A stretch of 64,000 nt of DNA from Rhodospirillales bacterium 24-66-33 (GCA_002281855.1 NCHQ01000020.1:62001-126000), one strand, 5' to 3'. Shown: positions 33,263 to 41,916, counted from the first letter of the stretch. Notes: generated by a model not told the origin, from the sequence alone. Numbers and translations are program-made.

Positions 33263-34327
33263 GTGACTTCCGATTCGTTCCTCGACGTCGCCGGCGCCGA
33301 AAAGGCCTTCGGCGGCGTCACCGTGCTCGGCGGCGTCGACCTGAAGGTCGCCGCGGGCGAGTTCATCTCGCTGCTGGGCCCCTCGGGCTGCGGCAAGACC
33401 ACCCTGCTGCGCATCGTCGCCGGCCTGCTGGCCGCCGACCGCGGCACCATCCGGCTCGACGGCGAGGAGATCGGCGCCAGGCCGCCGCACCGGCGCGACG
33501 TCGGCGTCGTCTTCCAGAATTACGCGCTGTTTCCGCACCTGACCGTTGCCGAGAACATCGCCTTCGGTCTCAAGGCGCGGAAGCGACCCACGGCTGAGAT
33601 CGCGCCGACGGTGGAGCGTTTCCTTTCGCTGGTCCACCTCACCGACTTCGCCGACCGCTCGGTGCGCGCTTTGTCGGGCGGCCAGCAGCAGCGGGTCGCG
33701 GTGGCCCGCGCGCTGGCCGTGCAGCCCAAGCTGCTGCTGCTCGACGAGCCCTTCTCCGCACTCGACCGGAAGCTGCGCGAGAACATGCAGATCGAGCTGC
33801 GTCGGCTGTTGCGGGAACTCGGCATCACTGCCGTGTTCGTGACGCACGACCAGGACGAGGCGCTGACCATGTCCGACCGCATCGCCGTGATGAACAAGGG
33901 CGCTATCGAGCAGCTTGCCGTGCCGGCCACGATCTACCGGTCGCCCGCGACCGCCTTCGTGCTGGAATTCGTGGGCCTCTCCTCTCGCCTCGCCGGCACG
34001 GTCGTCGGCCAGGACTATGATCAGGTCATCGTCGACACGGCGTTCGGGCCCCTGCGGGCGCCCGGGAGTTTCGTGCCCGGCGCGTCCGTGATGCTCGCGG
34101 TGCGGCCCGAACGGATCACGGTCGACGCACCGGGCGACTATGCGCTGGTTGCCCGCCTGCGCGACGCCGTGTTCCAGGGATCGAAGGTCCAGCTCCATTT
34201 CGAGGCGCGCGAGGGCGACCATCTCATGGTCGAGACCGCGGACCTTTCCGATGGACTGCCCGCACCCGGCACCGAGATGCGACTGGGTTGGGCCGTCGCC
34301 GACACGCTGATCTACCCGGCGCCATGA
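33263..34327 (+). CDS. ABC transporter ATP-binding protein (PotA-like)
   Basis: A 354-residue importer ATPase. Walker A is GPSGCGKTTLLRIVAGLL, the Q-loop is VFQNYALFPHLTV, the signature is LSGGQQQRVAVARALA, and Walker B LLLLDEPFSALD is followed by the H-loop VTHDQDEA. The C-terminal TOBE domain (LAVRPERITVDAPGDY) is typical of spermidine/putrescine, Fe3+ and thiamine importers. The GTG start lies 13 bases after the binding-protein stop. The end overlaps the first permease in ATGA. Confidence 0.95.
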   Translation: MTSDSFLDVAGAEKAFGGVTVLGGVDLKVAAGEFISLLGPSGCGKTTLLRIVAGLLAADRGTIRLDGEEIGARPPHRRDVGVVFQNYALFPHLTVAENIAFGLKARKRPTAEIAPTVERFLSLVHLTDFADRSVRALSGGQQQRVAVARALAVQPKLLLLDEPFSALDRKLRENMQIELRRLLRELGITAVFVTHDQDEALTMSDRIAVMNKGAIEQLAVPATIYRSPATAFVLEFVGLSSRLAGTVVGQDYDQVIVDTAFGPLRAPGSFVPGASVMLAVRPERITVDAPGDYALVARLRDAVFQGSKVQLHFEAREGDHLMVETADLSDGLPAPGTEMRLGWAVADTLIYPAP

Positions 34328-35175
34328 CGACGAAAGCGGCTCCCTCGGCATGGCGGGATCCCGTCGCCCTTCTCGCGGCGCCGGCCGTCCTCTACCTGCT
34401 GGTCGTCTACGCCTTCCCCTTGCTCTGGCTGTTCATGAAGAGCCTGACGGGACCGGGCGGGCTCACGATCCAGCCCTACGTCGCTTTCCTGAGCGATCCG
34501 TTCAACTGGCGCGTCGTCGGCAACACCCTGCGGGTCGCCGCCTGGGTGACGGTCGTCTGCTTCGTGATCGGTTATCCCGCCGCCTTCGCGCTCGCGCGGG
34601 CCGGCGCGGTCCTGCAGATCGTGATGCTGGTCTCGATCATCCTGCCGCTCTCGGTCGGTGCCGTGGTCAAGGCCTTCGCCTGGCAGATCGTGCTGCGCCG
34701 CGACGGCATCGTCTCGCAGACGCTGGTCGGGCTCGGCCTCTGGGACGAGCCGCAGCGGCTCCTCTTCACCGAGACCGGGCTGGTGCTGGGCGCCGCCAAC
34801 ATCTTCCTGCCCTTCATGATTCTGCCGATCTATTCCGTCGTGAAGCTGATCGATCCGCGCCTCAGCGAGGCCGGCGCGACCCTGGGCGCCACGCCGCTCT
34901 ACCGCTTCACCCATGTCACCCTGCCGCTCACCCTGCCGGGCATCGTCTCGGGCGTCGCCTTCGTCTTCTCGATGAGCGTGTCGATGTTCGTCATCCCCTC
35001 GCTGCTGATCGGCGACCGCTTCCAGACCCTGGCGACCCTGACGGGCCGCTCCTTCCTGCTGATGCGCAACGAGCAGCTCGGCTCGACCACTGCCGTCATC
35101 CTGCTGGTGCTGGCCGTGTCGATCGTCGTGGGCTCGACCTGGCTGGCGCGCCGCATCGGAGGCAGCCAGACATGA
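34324..35175 (+). CDS. ABC transporter permease (PotB-like)
   Basis: A 283-residue inner-membrane permease with six helices. The EAA loop is LSEAGATLGATPLYRFTHVT followed by LPLTLPGI, which docks on the ATPase. The N-terminus MTTKAAPSAWRDPVALLAAP precedes the first helix. It pairs with the next gene to form a heterodimeric channel. Four-base overlaps at both ends show tight operon structure. Confidence 0.94.
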   Translation: MTTKAAPSAWRDPVALLAAPAVLYLLVVYAFPLLWLFMKSLTGPGGLTIQPYVAFLSDPFNWRVVGNTLRVAAWVTVVCFVIGYPAAFALARAGAVLQIVMLVSIILPLSVGAVVKAFAWQIVLRRDGIVSQTLVGLGLWDEPQRLLFTETGLVLGAANIFLPFMILPIYSVVKLIDPRLSEAGATLGATPLYRFTHVTLPLTLPGIVSGVAFVFSMSVSMFVIPSLLIGDRFQTLATLTGRSFLLMRNEQLGSTTAVILLVLAVSIVVGSTWLARRIGGSQT

Positions 35176-35972
35176 CCACCATCGAGCGCGGCACACAGTA
35201 TTTCGTCTGGGCCATCGCGGGCTTCACCGTCGTCTTCCTGATGACGCCGCTCGTCGTCACCATCGCCGTCTCGTTCGGCTCCTCGACGGTGTTCACCCTG
35301 CCGCCGCCCGACTGGTCGCTGCGCTGGTACGAGCGGCTGGCCGGCATGCGCGGCTTACTGCCCGCCCTCCTGGTCTCGCTGCAGATCGCCGCCGTCTCCA
35401 CCGCCGTCGCCATGGTCCTCGGCACCCTGTGCGCCATCGCCCTGGTGCGCGGGCGCTTCCCCGGCCGCGAGACGATCTCGACCTTCCTCGTGTCGCCGCT
35501 GATGCTGCCGGGCCTGGTGATCGGCATCGCCATGCTGCAGGGCTTCAAGGCAATGGGGCTGCGCGACGTCTATGCCAGCCTGCTGGTCGCCCACGTGGTC
35601 ATCACCCTGCCCTACATCGTGCGCACGGTGGTCGGCGCCCTGTCGCTGTTCGACTTCTCGCTGATCGACGCTGCGCGCACCCTGGGCTGTTCCTACCCGG
35701 CGGCGCTCACGCGCGTGCTGGTACCGTCGCTCGCACCCGCCTTCCTGACCTCGGGCATGTTCGCGTTCCTCGCCTCGATGGACAATTACCCCATCTCGAT
35801 GTTCTTCACCGATGCCTGGACCAAGACGCTGCCCATCCAGATGCTGCAATATGTCGAGGAGCGGCCCGATCCGACCATCGCCGCCATCTCCGCCGGCCTC
35901 GTGCTGCTGGCGATCCTCGCCCTGATCGTCGGCGACCGGCTGGTCGGTCTGCGCAAGATGGCGGATTTCTAG
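35172..35972 (+). CDS. ABC transporter permease (PotC-like)
   Basis: A 266-residue second permease, six helices, with the EAA loop LIDAARTLGCSYPAALTRVL followed by VPSLAPAFLTSG. The PotC-type segments FVWAIAGFTVVFLMTPLVVT and FGSSTVFTLPPPDWSLRWYE are present. It starts within the stop of the previous permease and its TAG is followed directly by the ATG of the amidohydrolase, so transporter and enzyme are made from one message. Confidence 0.94.
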   Translation: MTTIERGTQYFVWAIAGFTVVFLMTPLVVTIAVSFGSSTVFTLPPPDWSLRWYERLAGMRGLLPALLVSLQIAAVSTAVAMVLGTLCAIALVRGRFPGRETISTFLVSPLMLPGLVIGIAMLQGFKAMGLRDVYASLLVAHVVITLPYIVRTVVGALSLFDFSLIDAARTLGCSYPAALTRVLVPSLAPAFLTSGMFAFLASMDNYPISMFFTDAWTKTLPIQMLQYVEERPDPTIAAISAGLVLLAILALIVGDRLVGLRKMADF

Positions 35973-37334
35973 ATGAACCATACCGATCTCCAACCCTGCG
36001 ACCTGCTCGTCGGCGGCGACCTCGTGCTGACCCTCGACGAGCACGGCCGCATCCTGCGCAACGGCGCCCTGGCGGTGAGTGGCGGCAGGATCGTCGACAT
36101 CGGCCCGGCGGCGACGCTCGAGGCACGCTGGTCGGCGACCACGCATGTCGACGGCAAGGGCCGGCTGGTGATTCCCGGACTGGTCAACGTGCACAACCAC
36201 ACGCCGCTGATGATCACGCGCGGCATGATCGAGGATATCGGCTTCGCGCCGATGTACACGCCGGGCATCCCGCAGGGCCACTGGCTCGACGCCGACGACG
36301 CCTACGCGCTGTCGAGCCTCGGCATGTACGAGCTGCTGCGCGCCGGCTGCACCACCGTGGTCGACTACTATCGCTATCCGTCGTCGTGTGCCCGCGCCGC
36401 CGCCGAACTCGGCCTGCGCGCCGTGATCGCCGGCCGCGTGCACGACGCCGACCCGGCGGCCCTCGCGGTCGGCCGCTACGAGCACAGGGTCGAAGTCGGC
36501 CAGGCCAGCCTGCGCGAGAACGCCGAACTCATCGAGCGCTGGAACGGCCACGACGGTGGCCGCATCCGCTGCGACTGGGCCCCGCACGCGCCCGACACCT
36601 GCTCCGACGACCTGCTGCGCGAGGTCGGCCGGCTGGCCGAGGCCCATGGCGGAAACCTGCATACCCACCTGGCGCAGCTGCCGATCGAGGTGGAGGCCGT
36701 GCAGGCGCGCAGCGGGATGACGCCGGCGCGGCTGCTCGACAAGCTCGGCCTGCTGAACGAGCGCCTGATCGCCGCCCATTGCATCCATATGGAGCGCGCC
36801 GACATCGAGCTCTGCGGCAAGGCCGGCATCACCGTGGCGCACGCCCCCATCGGCAACGCCAAGGGCGGCCGCATCGCGCCGATCGTCGAGTTGCGCGACG
36901 CCGGCGCCCGTATCGCGCTGTGCACCGACACCTTCTCCGGCGACCTGATCGAAGCCATGCGCTGGGCGATCGCCATGCAGCGCATCGATCGCCAGGGCAA
37001 TGTGCTCGACGCCCGCACCGTGCTCGACTGGGGAACCCGCGAAGGCGCGGCCGCCCTCGGAATGGGCAACGAAATCGGCTCGCTGGAGGTCGGCAGGCGC
37101 GCCGACATCGTGCTGCTCGACAACCGCTCGCCGTCGCTTGCACCGCTGGTCGACGGCTACGGCGTCCTGGTCCACAGCGCCTCGGGCCGCGACGTGGACA
37201 CGGTGATCGTCGACGGCCGCATCGTCCTGGCCGGCGGCCAGCCGACGCGCGTCGACGGCGCCGAGATCGTCACCCGGGCCCAGACCGTCGCCGACCGGCT
37301 GTGGCAGCGCGCGGGTCGTGCCCCCATCGGTTAA
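35973..37334 (+). CDS. amidohydrolase / metal-dependent deaminase
   Basis: A 453-residue metal-dependent hydrolase of the ATZ/TRZ and SAH/MTA-deaminase subgroup. The first metal ligands are His74 and His76 in VNVHNHTPLM. Further ligands lie in GNLHTHLAQLP and IAAHCIHMERAD. The acid base is in IALCTDTFSGDLIEAM. The C-terminal composite sandwich ends with LEVGRRADIVLLD. Members deaminate or hydrolyse cyclic amidines and amides (cytosine, guanine, triazines, hydantoin-like rings). It starts with no gap after the permease. The exact ring substrate is unknown, but it is probably imported by the ABC system in front. Confidence 0.92.
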   Translation: MNHTDLQPCDLLVGGDLVLTLDEHGRILRNGALAVSGGRIVDIGPAATLEARWSATTHVDGKGRLVIPGLVNVHNHTPLMITRGMIEDIGFAPMYTPGIPQGHWLDADDAYALSSLGMYELLRAGCTTVVDYYRYPSSCARAAAELGLRAVIAGRVHDADPAALAVGRYEHRVEVGQASLRENAELIERWNGHDGGRIRCDWAPHAPDTCSDDLLREVGRLAEAHGGNLHTHLAQLPIEVEAVQARSGMTPARLLDKLGLLNERLIAAHCIHMERADIELCGKAGITVAHAPIGNAKGGRIAPIVELRDAGARIALCTDTFSGDLIEAMRWAIAMQRIDRQGNVLDARTVLDWGTREGAAALGMGNEIGSLEVGRRADIVLLDNRSPSLAPLVDGYGVLVHSASGRDVDTVIVDGRIVLAGGQPTRVDGAEIVTRAQTVADRLWQRAGRAPIG

Positions 37335-37343
37335 GGTCCCGCC

Positions 37344-38093
37344 ATGAAAATCCTCGTCGCCAATCCCAACACGTCGACCGGCGTGACCGACCGGCTCGTG
37401 ACAGCCGGCAAGCTGGTCGCCAGTCCGGGCACCGAACTTCTGCCCATGACCGCGCCGCGCGGCGTGCCCTACATCGCCACGCGCGCCGAAGCCGCGATCG
37501 GCAGCGCCATGATGCTCGAGATGCTGGCCGAGCGGCGCGGCACATTCGATGCAGCCATCGTCGCCGCCTTCGGCGACCCCGGCCTCGGCGGCGCGCGTGA
37601 GCTGTTCGACTTCCCCGTGGTCGGCATGGCGGAAGCCGCCATGCTGGTCGCCTGCACTCTCGGCCGCAGATTCGCCATCGTGAGTTTCGCCAAAGCGCTC
37701 GAACCCTGGTTCGCCGAGATCGTCGACTGGCATGGCATGTCCGGCCGTTGCGCTGCCATCCGCACGCCCGACGAGGGCTTCCGCTCGATCGACGACGTGC
37801 AGCACGAGAAGGAGCAGGTGCTGATCGACCTCGCCCTCGGCACGGTTAAGAACGACGGCGCCGACGTGGTCATCCTGGCCGGCGCTCCGCTGGCCGGCAT
37901 GGCCAATACGATCCGCGACAGGGTGCCGGTGCCGCTGGTCGACGGCATCCAGGCTGCGGTGACGATGGCCGAGGGGTTGGTACGCCTCAATCCGCGCAAG
38001 GCCACCCAGGGCACCTATCGCCGCCCTGCCGCCAAGGACTCCAAGGGTCTCGCCGGTCCCTTGGCCGACATCATCGGCCATCGGGAGGCGTGA
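37344..38093 (+). CDS. Asp/Glu/hydantoin racemase family protein without catalytic cysteines
   Basis: A 249-residue protein of the aspartate/glutamate/hydantoin racemase superfamily. It starts MKILVANPNTSTGVTDRLV, a typical hydantoin or allantoin racemase start. Known racemases use two cysteines, in an ACFGDPG-like and a LGCAGM-like motif. Here these read AAFGDPGLGG (Ala75) and ILAGAPLAGM (about residue 180), so both cysteines are absent. Cys104 and Cys136 are elsewhere. Cofactor-free racemisation is therefore unlikely by the usual route; it may be an isomerase, decarboxylase or hydrolase relative. It sits between the amidohydrolase and the deacetylase-like gene. Confidence 0.88.
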   Translation: MKILVANPNTSTGVTDRLVTAGKLVASPGTELLPMTAPRGVPYIATRAEAAIGSAMMLEMLAERRGTFDAAIVAAFGDPGLGGARELFDFPVVGMAEAAMLVACTLGRRFAIVSFAKALEPWFAEIVDWHGMSGRCAAIRTPDEGFRSIDDVQHEKEQVLIDLALGTVKNDGADVVILAGAPLAGMANTIRDRVPVPLVDGIQAAVTMAEGLVRLNPRKATQGTYRRPAAKDSKGLAGPLADIIGHREA

Positions 38094-38983
38094 CCGCGAT
38101 GCGCGATCTCAAGGGCTACGGCCGCACGCCGCCCGATCCGAAATGGCCCGGCGGCGCGCGGGTCGCCGTCTCCTTCGTGATCAACTTCGAGGAAGGCGCG
38201 GAGATGTCGTTGTCGGCGGGCGACGCCCACAACGAGAAGGTCTACGAGGTCACCGACGAGGTTTTAGGCGTCCCCGACCGGTGCATGGAGTCGCATTTCG
38301 AGTACGGCACCAAGGCCGCCTGGTGGCGCATCGCGGATTCGCTGGAGCGGCTGGGCGTTGCGGCCACGGTCAGCACCTGCGGCCTCGCGGCCGAACTCTC
38401 GCCCTGGCTCATCCAGGATGCCGTCTCGCGGGGCCATGAAGTCTCCTGCCATGGCTGGCGCTGGGAGAAGCACGCCCACATGGAGGAGACGAAGGAGCGC
38501 GAGATCATCGCCCGCACCGTCAAGGCGCTGACCGAGATTGCCGGCACGCGCCCCGTGGGCTGGCACACCCGCTCGACGCCGTCGCCCAACACGCGGCGCC
38601 TGCTCGTCGAGGAAGGCGGCTTCCTCTACGACAGTGACGACTACTCGGACGATCTGCCGTTCCATGTCGAGGTCGCCGGCAGGCGGCACCTGGTGCTGCC
38701 TTACAGCTTCGACACCAACGACATGCACTATCACCAGGGCTTCCACCGCTTCGTCTCCGCGCGCGATTTCGCCGACTACACGACCGACGCGTTCGACACG
38801 CTGTGGGCCGAGGGCGAGCGGTTCCCGAAGATGATGTCGATCGGCCTGCACCTGCGCATGATCGGCCGCCCCGGCCGCATCGCCGCGCTCGACCGCATCG
38901 TGTCGCACATGAAGCAGAAGGGCGGCGCCTGGTTCGCCACCCGCCGCCAGATCGCCGAGCACTGGAAGGCGCGGTTCGGGTAA
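38090..38983 (+). CDS. NodB-family protein, PuuE-type allantoinase-like
   Basis: A 297-residue polysaccharide-deacetylase-fold protein with no signal peptide. The segment GHEVSCHGWRWEKHAHMEET closely follows the GHEIACHGxRW pattern of PuuE allantoinases, and GWHTRSTPSPNTRRLLVEEG and GFLYDSDDYSDDLPFHV are also family blocks. PuuE opens the allantoin ring; here the ring could be another ureide or lactam. The GTG start overlaps the racemase stop in GTGA. It is the last gene of the operon; a large palindromic element follows. Confidence 0.88.
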   Translation: MTAMRDLKGYGRTPPDPKWPGGARVAVSFVINFEEGAEMSLSAGDAHNEKVYEVTDEVLGVPDRCMESHFEYGTKAAWWRIADSLERLGVAATVSTCGLAAELSPWLIQDAVSRGHEVSCHGWRWEKHAHMEETKEREIIARTVKALTEIAGTRPVGWHTRSTPSPNTRRLLVEEGGFLYDSDDYSDDLPFHVEVAGRRHLVLPYSFDTNDMHYHQGFHRFVSARDFADYTTDAFDTLWAEGERFPKMMSIGLHLRMIGRPGRIAALDRIVSHMKQKGGAWFATRRQIAEHWKARFG

Positions 38984-38996
38984 TTCAAAAAATGTC

Positions 38997-39114
38997 GTCG
39001 TCTCGACCGGAGCACCGAAGGTGCGGAGCGGAGAGACCTTCTTTCAACAATAAGCCGGCAAATCGTGGAGAGAAGGTCTCTCCACTCCGCGCTGCGCGCT
39101 CCGGTCGAGACGAC
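38997..39114. repeat. large inverted repeat, type D (arms about 45 bases)
   Basis: Left arm 38997-39042 (begins GTCGTCTCGACCGGAGCACC) and right arm 39071-39114 (ends GCTCCGGTCGAGACGAC) pair nearly completely around a 28-base loop. It lies between the convergent deacetylase and PaaI genes. It could form a very stable hairpin in RNA from either side and may act as a terminator or belong to a dispersed repeat family. Confidence 0.75.
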
Positions 39115-39138
39115 GGAGCTTACTTAGGATCAACTCGC

Positions 39139-39612
39139 TTACGCCTTCACCTTCGGGCGCACGATCTTGATCGTCGAGGTCGAGTGGACGATCAGGCGGC
39201 CCTTCTCGTCCTTGAGGTCCCCGTCGAGGAAGCCGACCGAGCCGCCCCAGCGCAGGACGCGACCCTCGGCATAGACGATGCCCGGCCCCATCGCTTCGAA
39301 GAAGCTGATCTTGAGTTCGAGGGTCGGCACGGCGACGCCGAGCTTGCCCTTGACGATGGCGGCGTTTGCCATGGCACTGTCGACCATGCCGGTCAGGAAG
39401 CCGCCCTGGCAGACGCGGCCCTGCGAATGGCAGAAGGCCGGCACGACTTCGAACCGGAATCGCGCATAGCCGCGCGCCGAGTCGATATCGAGCAGTTCGC
39501 CGTTCAGCGTCTTCACCGCCTCGGGCGGGTTGGCACGCAGGATCTCGAGCATCTCCGAATCGTGCATGAGATCCTTGGGGAAGTTCTGGAAGTCTGGATG
39601 GGCTGAGCTCAT
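39139..39612 (-). CDS. PaaI-family thioesterase
   Basis: A 157-residue hot-dog thioesterase. The core CHSQGRVCQGGFLTGMVDSA followed by MANAAIVKGKLGVAVPTLEL is the PaaI pattern: Gly-Gly turn, then an acidic residue on the central helix (Asp in MVDSAM). Such enzymes hydrolyse aryl- or acyl-CoA in the cytoplasm. The ATG at 39612 lies just downstream of what looks like the tail of a lost MarR-type gene. It is divergent from the ferredoxin reductase gene; both may serve CoA-ester or aromatic metabolism. Confidence 0.88.
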   Translation of the reverse strand: MSSAHPDFQNFPKDLMHDSEMLEILRANPPEAVKTLNGELLDIDSARGYARFRFEVVPAFCHSQGRVCQGGFLTGMVDSAMANAAIVKGKLGVAVPTLELKISFFEAMGPGIVYAEGRVLRWGGSVGFLDGDLKDEKGRLIVHSTSTIKIVRPKVKA

Positions 39613-39622
39613 GGGGCGGGGA

Positions 39623-39710
39623 CTATAACGGACGGACGGAAGCCCGCACCTTTTCCAGAAGCTGGATGAGCGTCCGCGTTTCGGTCGTCGAAAGGACGCC
39701 CGGCGGAGCG
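39623..39710 (-). pseudogene. possible C-terminal remnant of a MarR-type regulator
   Basis: On the minus strand the frame ending with the TAG at 39623-39625 reads GVLSTTETRTLIQLLEKV and then RASVRPL. This resembles the end of MarR regulators (LSxxExxxLxxLLxKL). No helix-turn-helix is found upstream, so at most a fragment survives. It lies directly upstream of the PaaI thioesterase. The identification rests on about 25 residues and is weak. Confidence 0.28.
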
Positions 39711-39786
39711 CCGCAGGTGGACGGCCCTTCGCCGGAGCGCTAGACGCGGACTGTTTCGGAAGCACACCCATTCGCCGGCGCACCAG

Positions 39787-40824
39787 ATGAGTTTCAAAGT
39801 TCGCATCGCCTCCGCCGACCGCACGATCGACGTGCCGGCCGGCGCCACCATCCTGGAAGCCGCGCTCGATGCCGGCATTTCCTATCCGTTCGGCTGCCAG
39901 TCCGGCAACTGCGGCGCCTGCAAGTCGCTGCTCGTGAAGGGCGAGGTGACGATGGCGGGCTATTCCGAGTTCGCGCTGTCTGACGACGAGAAGGCGCGCG
40001 GCCTGATCCTGGCCTGCCGCGCCGTGCCGGGGGACGCGTGCGAAGTCGCATGGCAGGAGGAGGACGATCTGCTCGTCCATCCGCGGCGCCTGCTCGACTG
40101 CAGGGTCGTGGCCCTCGACGACGCCACCCACGACATCAAGCGCATCCGCCTCGAGATCGTCTCGGGCGGTCCCTTCGAATTTTCCGCCGGCCAGTTCGCG
40201 TCGGTGACCTTCGAAGGCTGCCCGCCGCGCGACTATTCGATGGCCAACGTGCCGGGCGACCCGATCCTCGAATTCCATATCCGCCGCACGGCGGGGGGCG
40301 CCACCAGCGCCCATGTGTGGGAAAAGCTGAAGGTCGGCGACAGCGTACGGGTCGAAGGCCCGTTCGGCGCCTCCTACCTGCGCGAGAGCCATCGCGGTCC
40401 GATCATCGCGGTGGCCGGCGGTTCGGGCATGGCGCCGATCAAGTCGATCATCGAGCGGGCGCTGCAGAAGGAACTGCCGCAGCACATCTATTTCTATTTC
40501 GGCGTCCGCAGCGAACGCGACCTCTATCTGCACGACCACTTCGCGGCGCTGGCGGAGAAGCACAAGACCCTGCACTTCATCCCGGTGCTGAGCGAAGGCG
40601 GTGAGTCGAGCCTGCGGCAAGGTCTGGTGCACGAGGCCGTGGCCCAGGACTTCGACGAGGTCGATGGCTGCACGGCCTATCTCGCGGGCCCTCCCGTGAT
40701 GGTCGAGGCCGCGACCCTGCTGCTGGAACAGCGCGGCATGCGGCGCCTCGATATCCATGCCGATGCCTTCTACACGGCGGCCGAAATGGCGAGCGCGGGG
40801 AAGAAAACGGGCGCGGACCGATGA
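39787..40824 (+). CDS. ferredoxin-fused NAD(P)H oxidoreductase (oxygenase reductase type)
   Basis: A 345-residue electron-transfer flavoprotein reductase. The N-terminal plant-type [2Fe-2S] domain has Cys37, Cys42, Cys45 and Cys77 (CQSGNCGACKSLL ... ILACRA). The FAD domain carries RDYSMANVPGD (RxYS). The NAD domain has GGSGMAPIKSIIERAL and a C-terminal YLAGPPVMVEAA. This layout serves phenol hydroxylases, CDP-6-deoxy-glucoseen reductase and related oxygenases. No oxygenase component is in the window, so its partner is elsewhere or unknown. It overlaps the SDR gene by four bases. Confidence 0.93.
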   Translation: MSFKVRIASADRTIDVPAGATILEAALDAGISYPFGCQSGNCGACKSLLVKGEVTMAGYSEFALSDDEKARGLILACRAVPGDACEVAWQEEDDLLVHPRRLLDCRVVALDDATHDIKRIRLEIVSGGPFEFSAGQFASVTFEGCPPRDYSMANVPGDPILEFHIRRTAGGATSAHVWEKLKVGDSVRVEGPFGASYLRESHRGPIIAVAGGSGMAPIKSIIERALQKELPQHIYFYFGVRSERDLYLHDHFAALAEKHKTLHFIPVLSEGGESSLRQGLVHEAVAQDFDEVDGCTAYLAGPPVMVEAATLLLEQRGMRRLDIHADAFYTAAEMASAGKKTGADR

Positions 40825-41768
40825 GCGGTCTCCTGCACGGCCGCGTCCCCATCGTCACCGGCGCCGGCCGCGGCATCGGCCGCGCCATCGCCGAGTCGCT
40901 GGTCGCCGCGGGGGCACAGGTCGTCGTGGCCGACAACGGCACTTCGATCGCGGGCGCCGGCGGCGACCCGGAGGCGGCGCGCACCGCGGTCAAGGAGCTG
41001 AACGACAGGGCCGGCACCACGAAAGCGCTCGCCTTCACCGAGAGCGTCGCCTCGCCAGGCGTCGCGAAGCAGCTCGTCGACCTCGCGGTCAAGACGTTCG
41101 GCGGCATCGACATCGTCGTGAACAACGCCGCCATCCTGCGCGACGCTCCGGTCTTCCGCGCCGATCCGGCCGACTGGGATGCCGTGATCCGCACCAACCT
41201 CTCCTCGGCCTTCTACGTGATCAACGCCGCCTCGGCTGCCATGCGCGATCAGGGCAGGACGGGCCGCGGCGGGAAGGACGGCTACGACTGGGGCCGCATC
41301 GTCAACATCGTCTCCTCCGCGGGCCTCTACGGAAACCTGGGCCAGGCGGCCTATGCCAGCGCCAAGGCCGGACTGTTCGGGCTGACCCGGGTCGCGGCCA
41401 TGGACCTTGCGCAGGCGCAGATTACCGCCAATGCCGTGGCGCCGTTCGCGCGCACCCGCGTCACCGAGATCTTCCAGCCCGCCAGCGAGGCTGAGGAAGC
41501 CTACAAGGAGCGCGCGCTGAGGGTCGGCGCGCACCATGTCGCCAATCTCGTGACGGCGCTCTGCTCCCCGGCCGGCAAAGCCATCACCGGCCAGCTGCTG
41601 GGCGTGCGCGGGCGCGAGGTCTTCCTGTTCGGCCAGCCGCGGCCGCTCGCGCGCCTCGAAGCCGGCGCCCCGGACACGCTTGCCCAAGACGTGGTGGACA
41701 AGCTCGGCGGCCAGTTCAGCGATCTCTCGACGGATATCGAAGCCTTCGATACCGAACCCCTCGTCTGA
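40821..41768 (+). CDS. SDR-family dehydrogenase, MFE-2-like
   Basis: A 315-residue short-chain dehydrogenase. The cofactor motif TGAGRGIGRAIAESL and NNAAILRD are present. The catalytic Ser-Tyr-Lys lies in IVSSAGLYGNLGQAAYASAK. The long form and the SSAGLYGNxGQ block resemble the 3-hydroxyacyl-CoA dehydrogenase domain of peroxisomal multifunctional enzyme type 2. The protein has a C-terminal extension of about 60 residues. It probably oxidises a hydroxyacyl-CoA. Its coupling to the ferredoxin reductase suggests an oxygenation-then-oxidation route. Confidence 0.92.
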   Translation: MSGLLHGRVPIVTGAGRGIGRAIAESLVAAGAQVVVADNGTSIAGAGGDPEAARTAVKELNDRAGTTKALAFTESVASPGVAKQLVDLAVKTFGGIDIVVNNAAILRDAPVFRADPADWDAVIRTNLSSAFYVINAASAAMRDQGRTGRGGKDGYDWGRIVNIVSSAGLYGNLGQAAYASAKAGLFGLTRVAAMDLAQAQITANAVAPFARTRVTEIFQPASEAEEAYKERALRVGAHHVANLVTALCSPAGKAITGQLLGVRGREVFLFGQPRPLARLEAGAPDTLAQDVVDKLGGQFSDLSTDIEAFDTEPLV

Positions 41769-41916
41769 GGACAGCCGTCCACGGCAAGGCGGCTACCCCT
41801 GTCACCGGCTCGCCCTTCGAAAGCGAGTCTCTGAAGCGCCAACGAGCAATTTTGTTGCGCCAGCGCTCGCCGCGGCACAGGATTCAGGGGCTGCGACATT
41901 GGCTTCGATTGTTTCG

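Noticed and set aside
35355..38081. Very long minus-strand open frame opposite the permease, amidohydrolase and racemase genes
   Set aside because: The plus-strand genes have clear catalytic motifs and overlaps; the minus frame is an antisense shadow with low-complexity His/Gln/Arg-rich composition.
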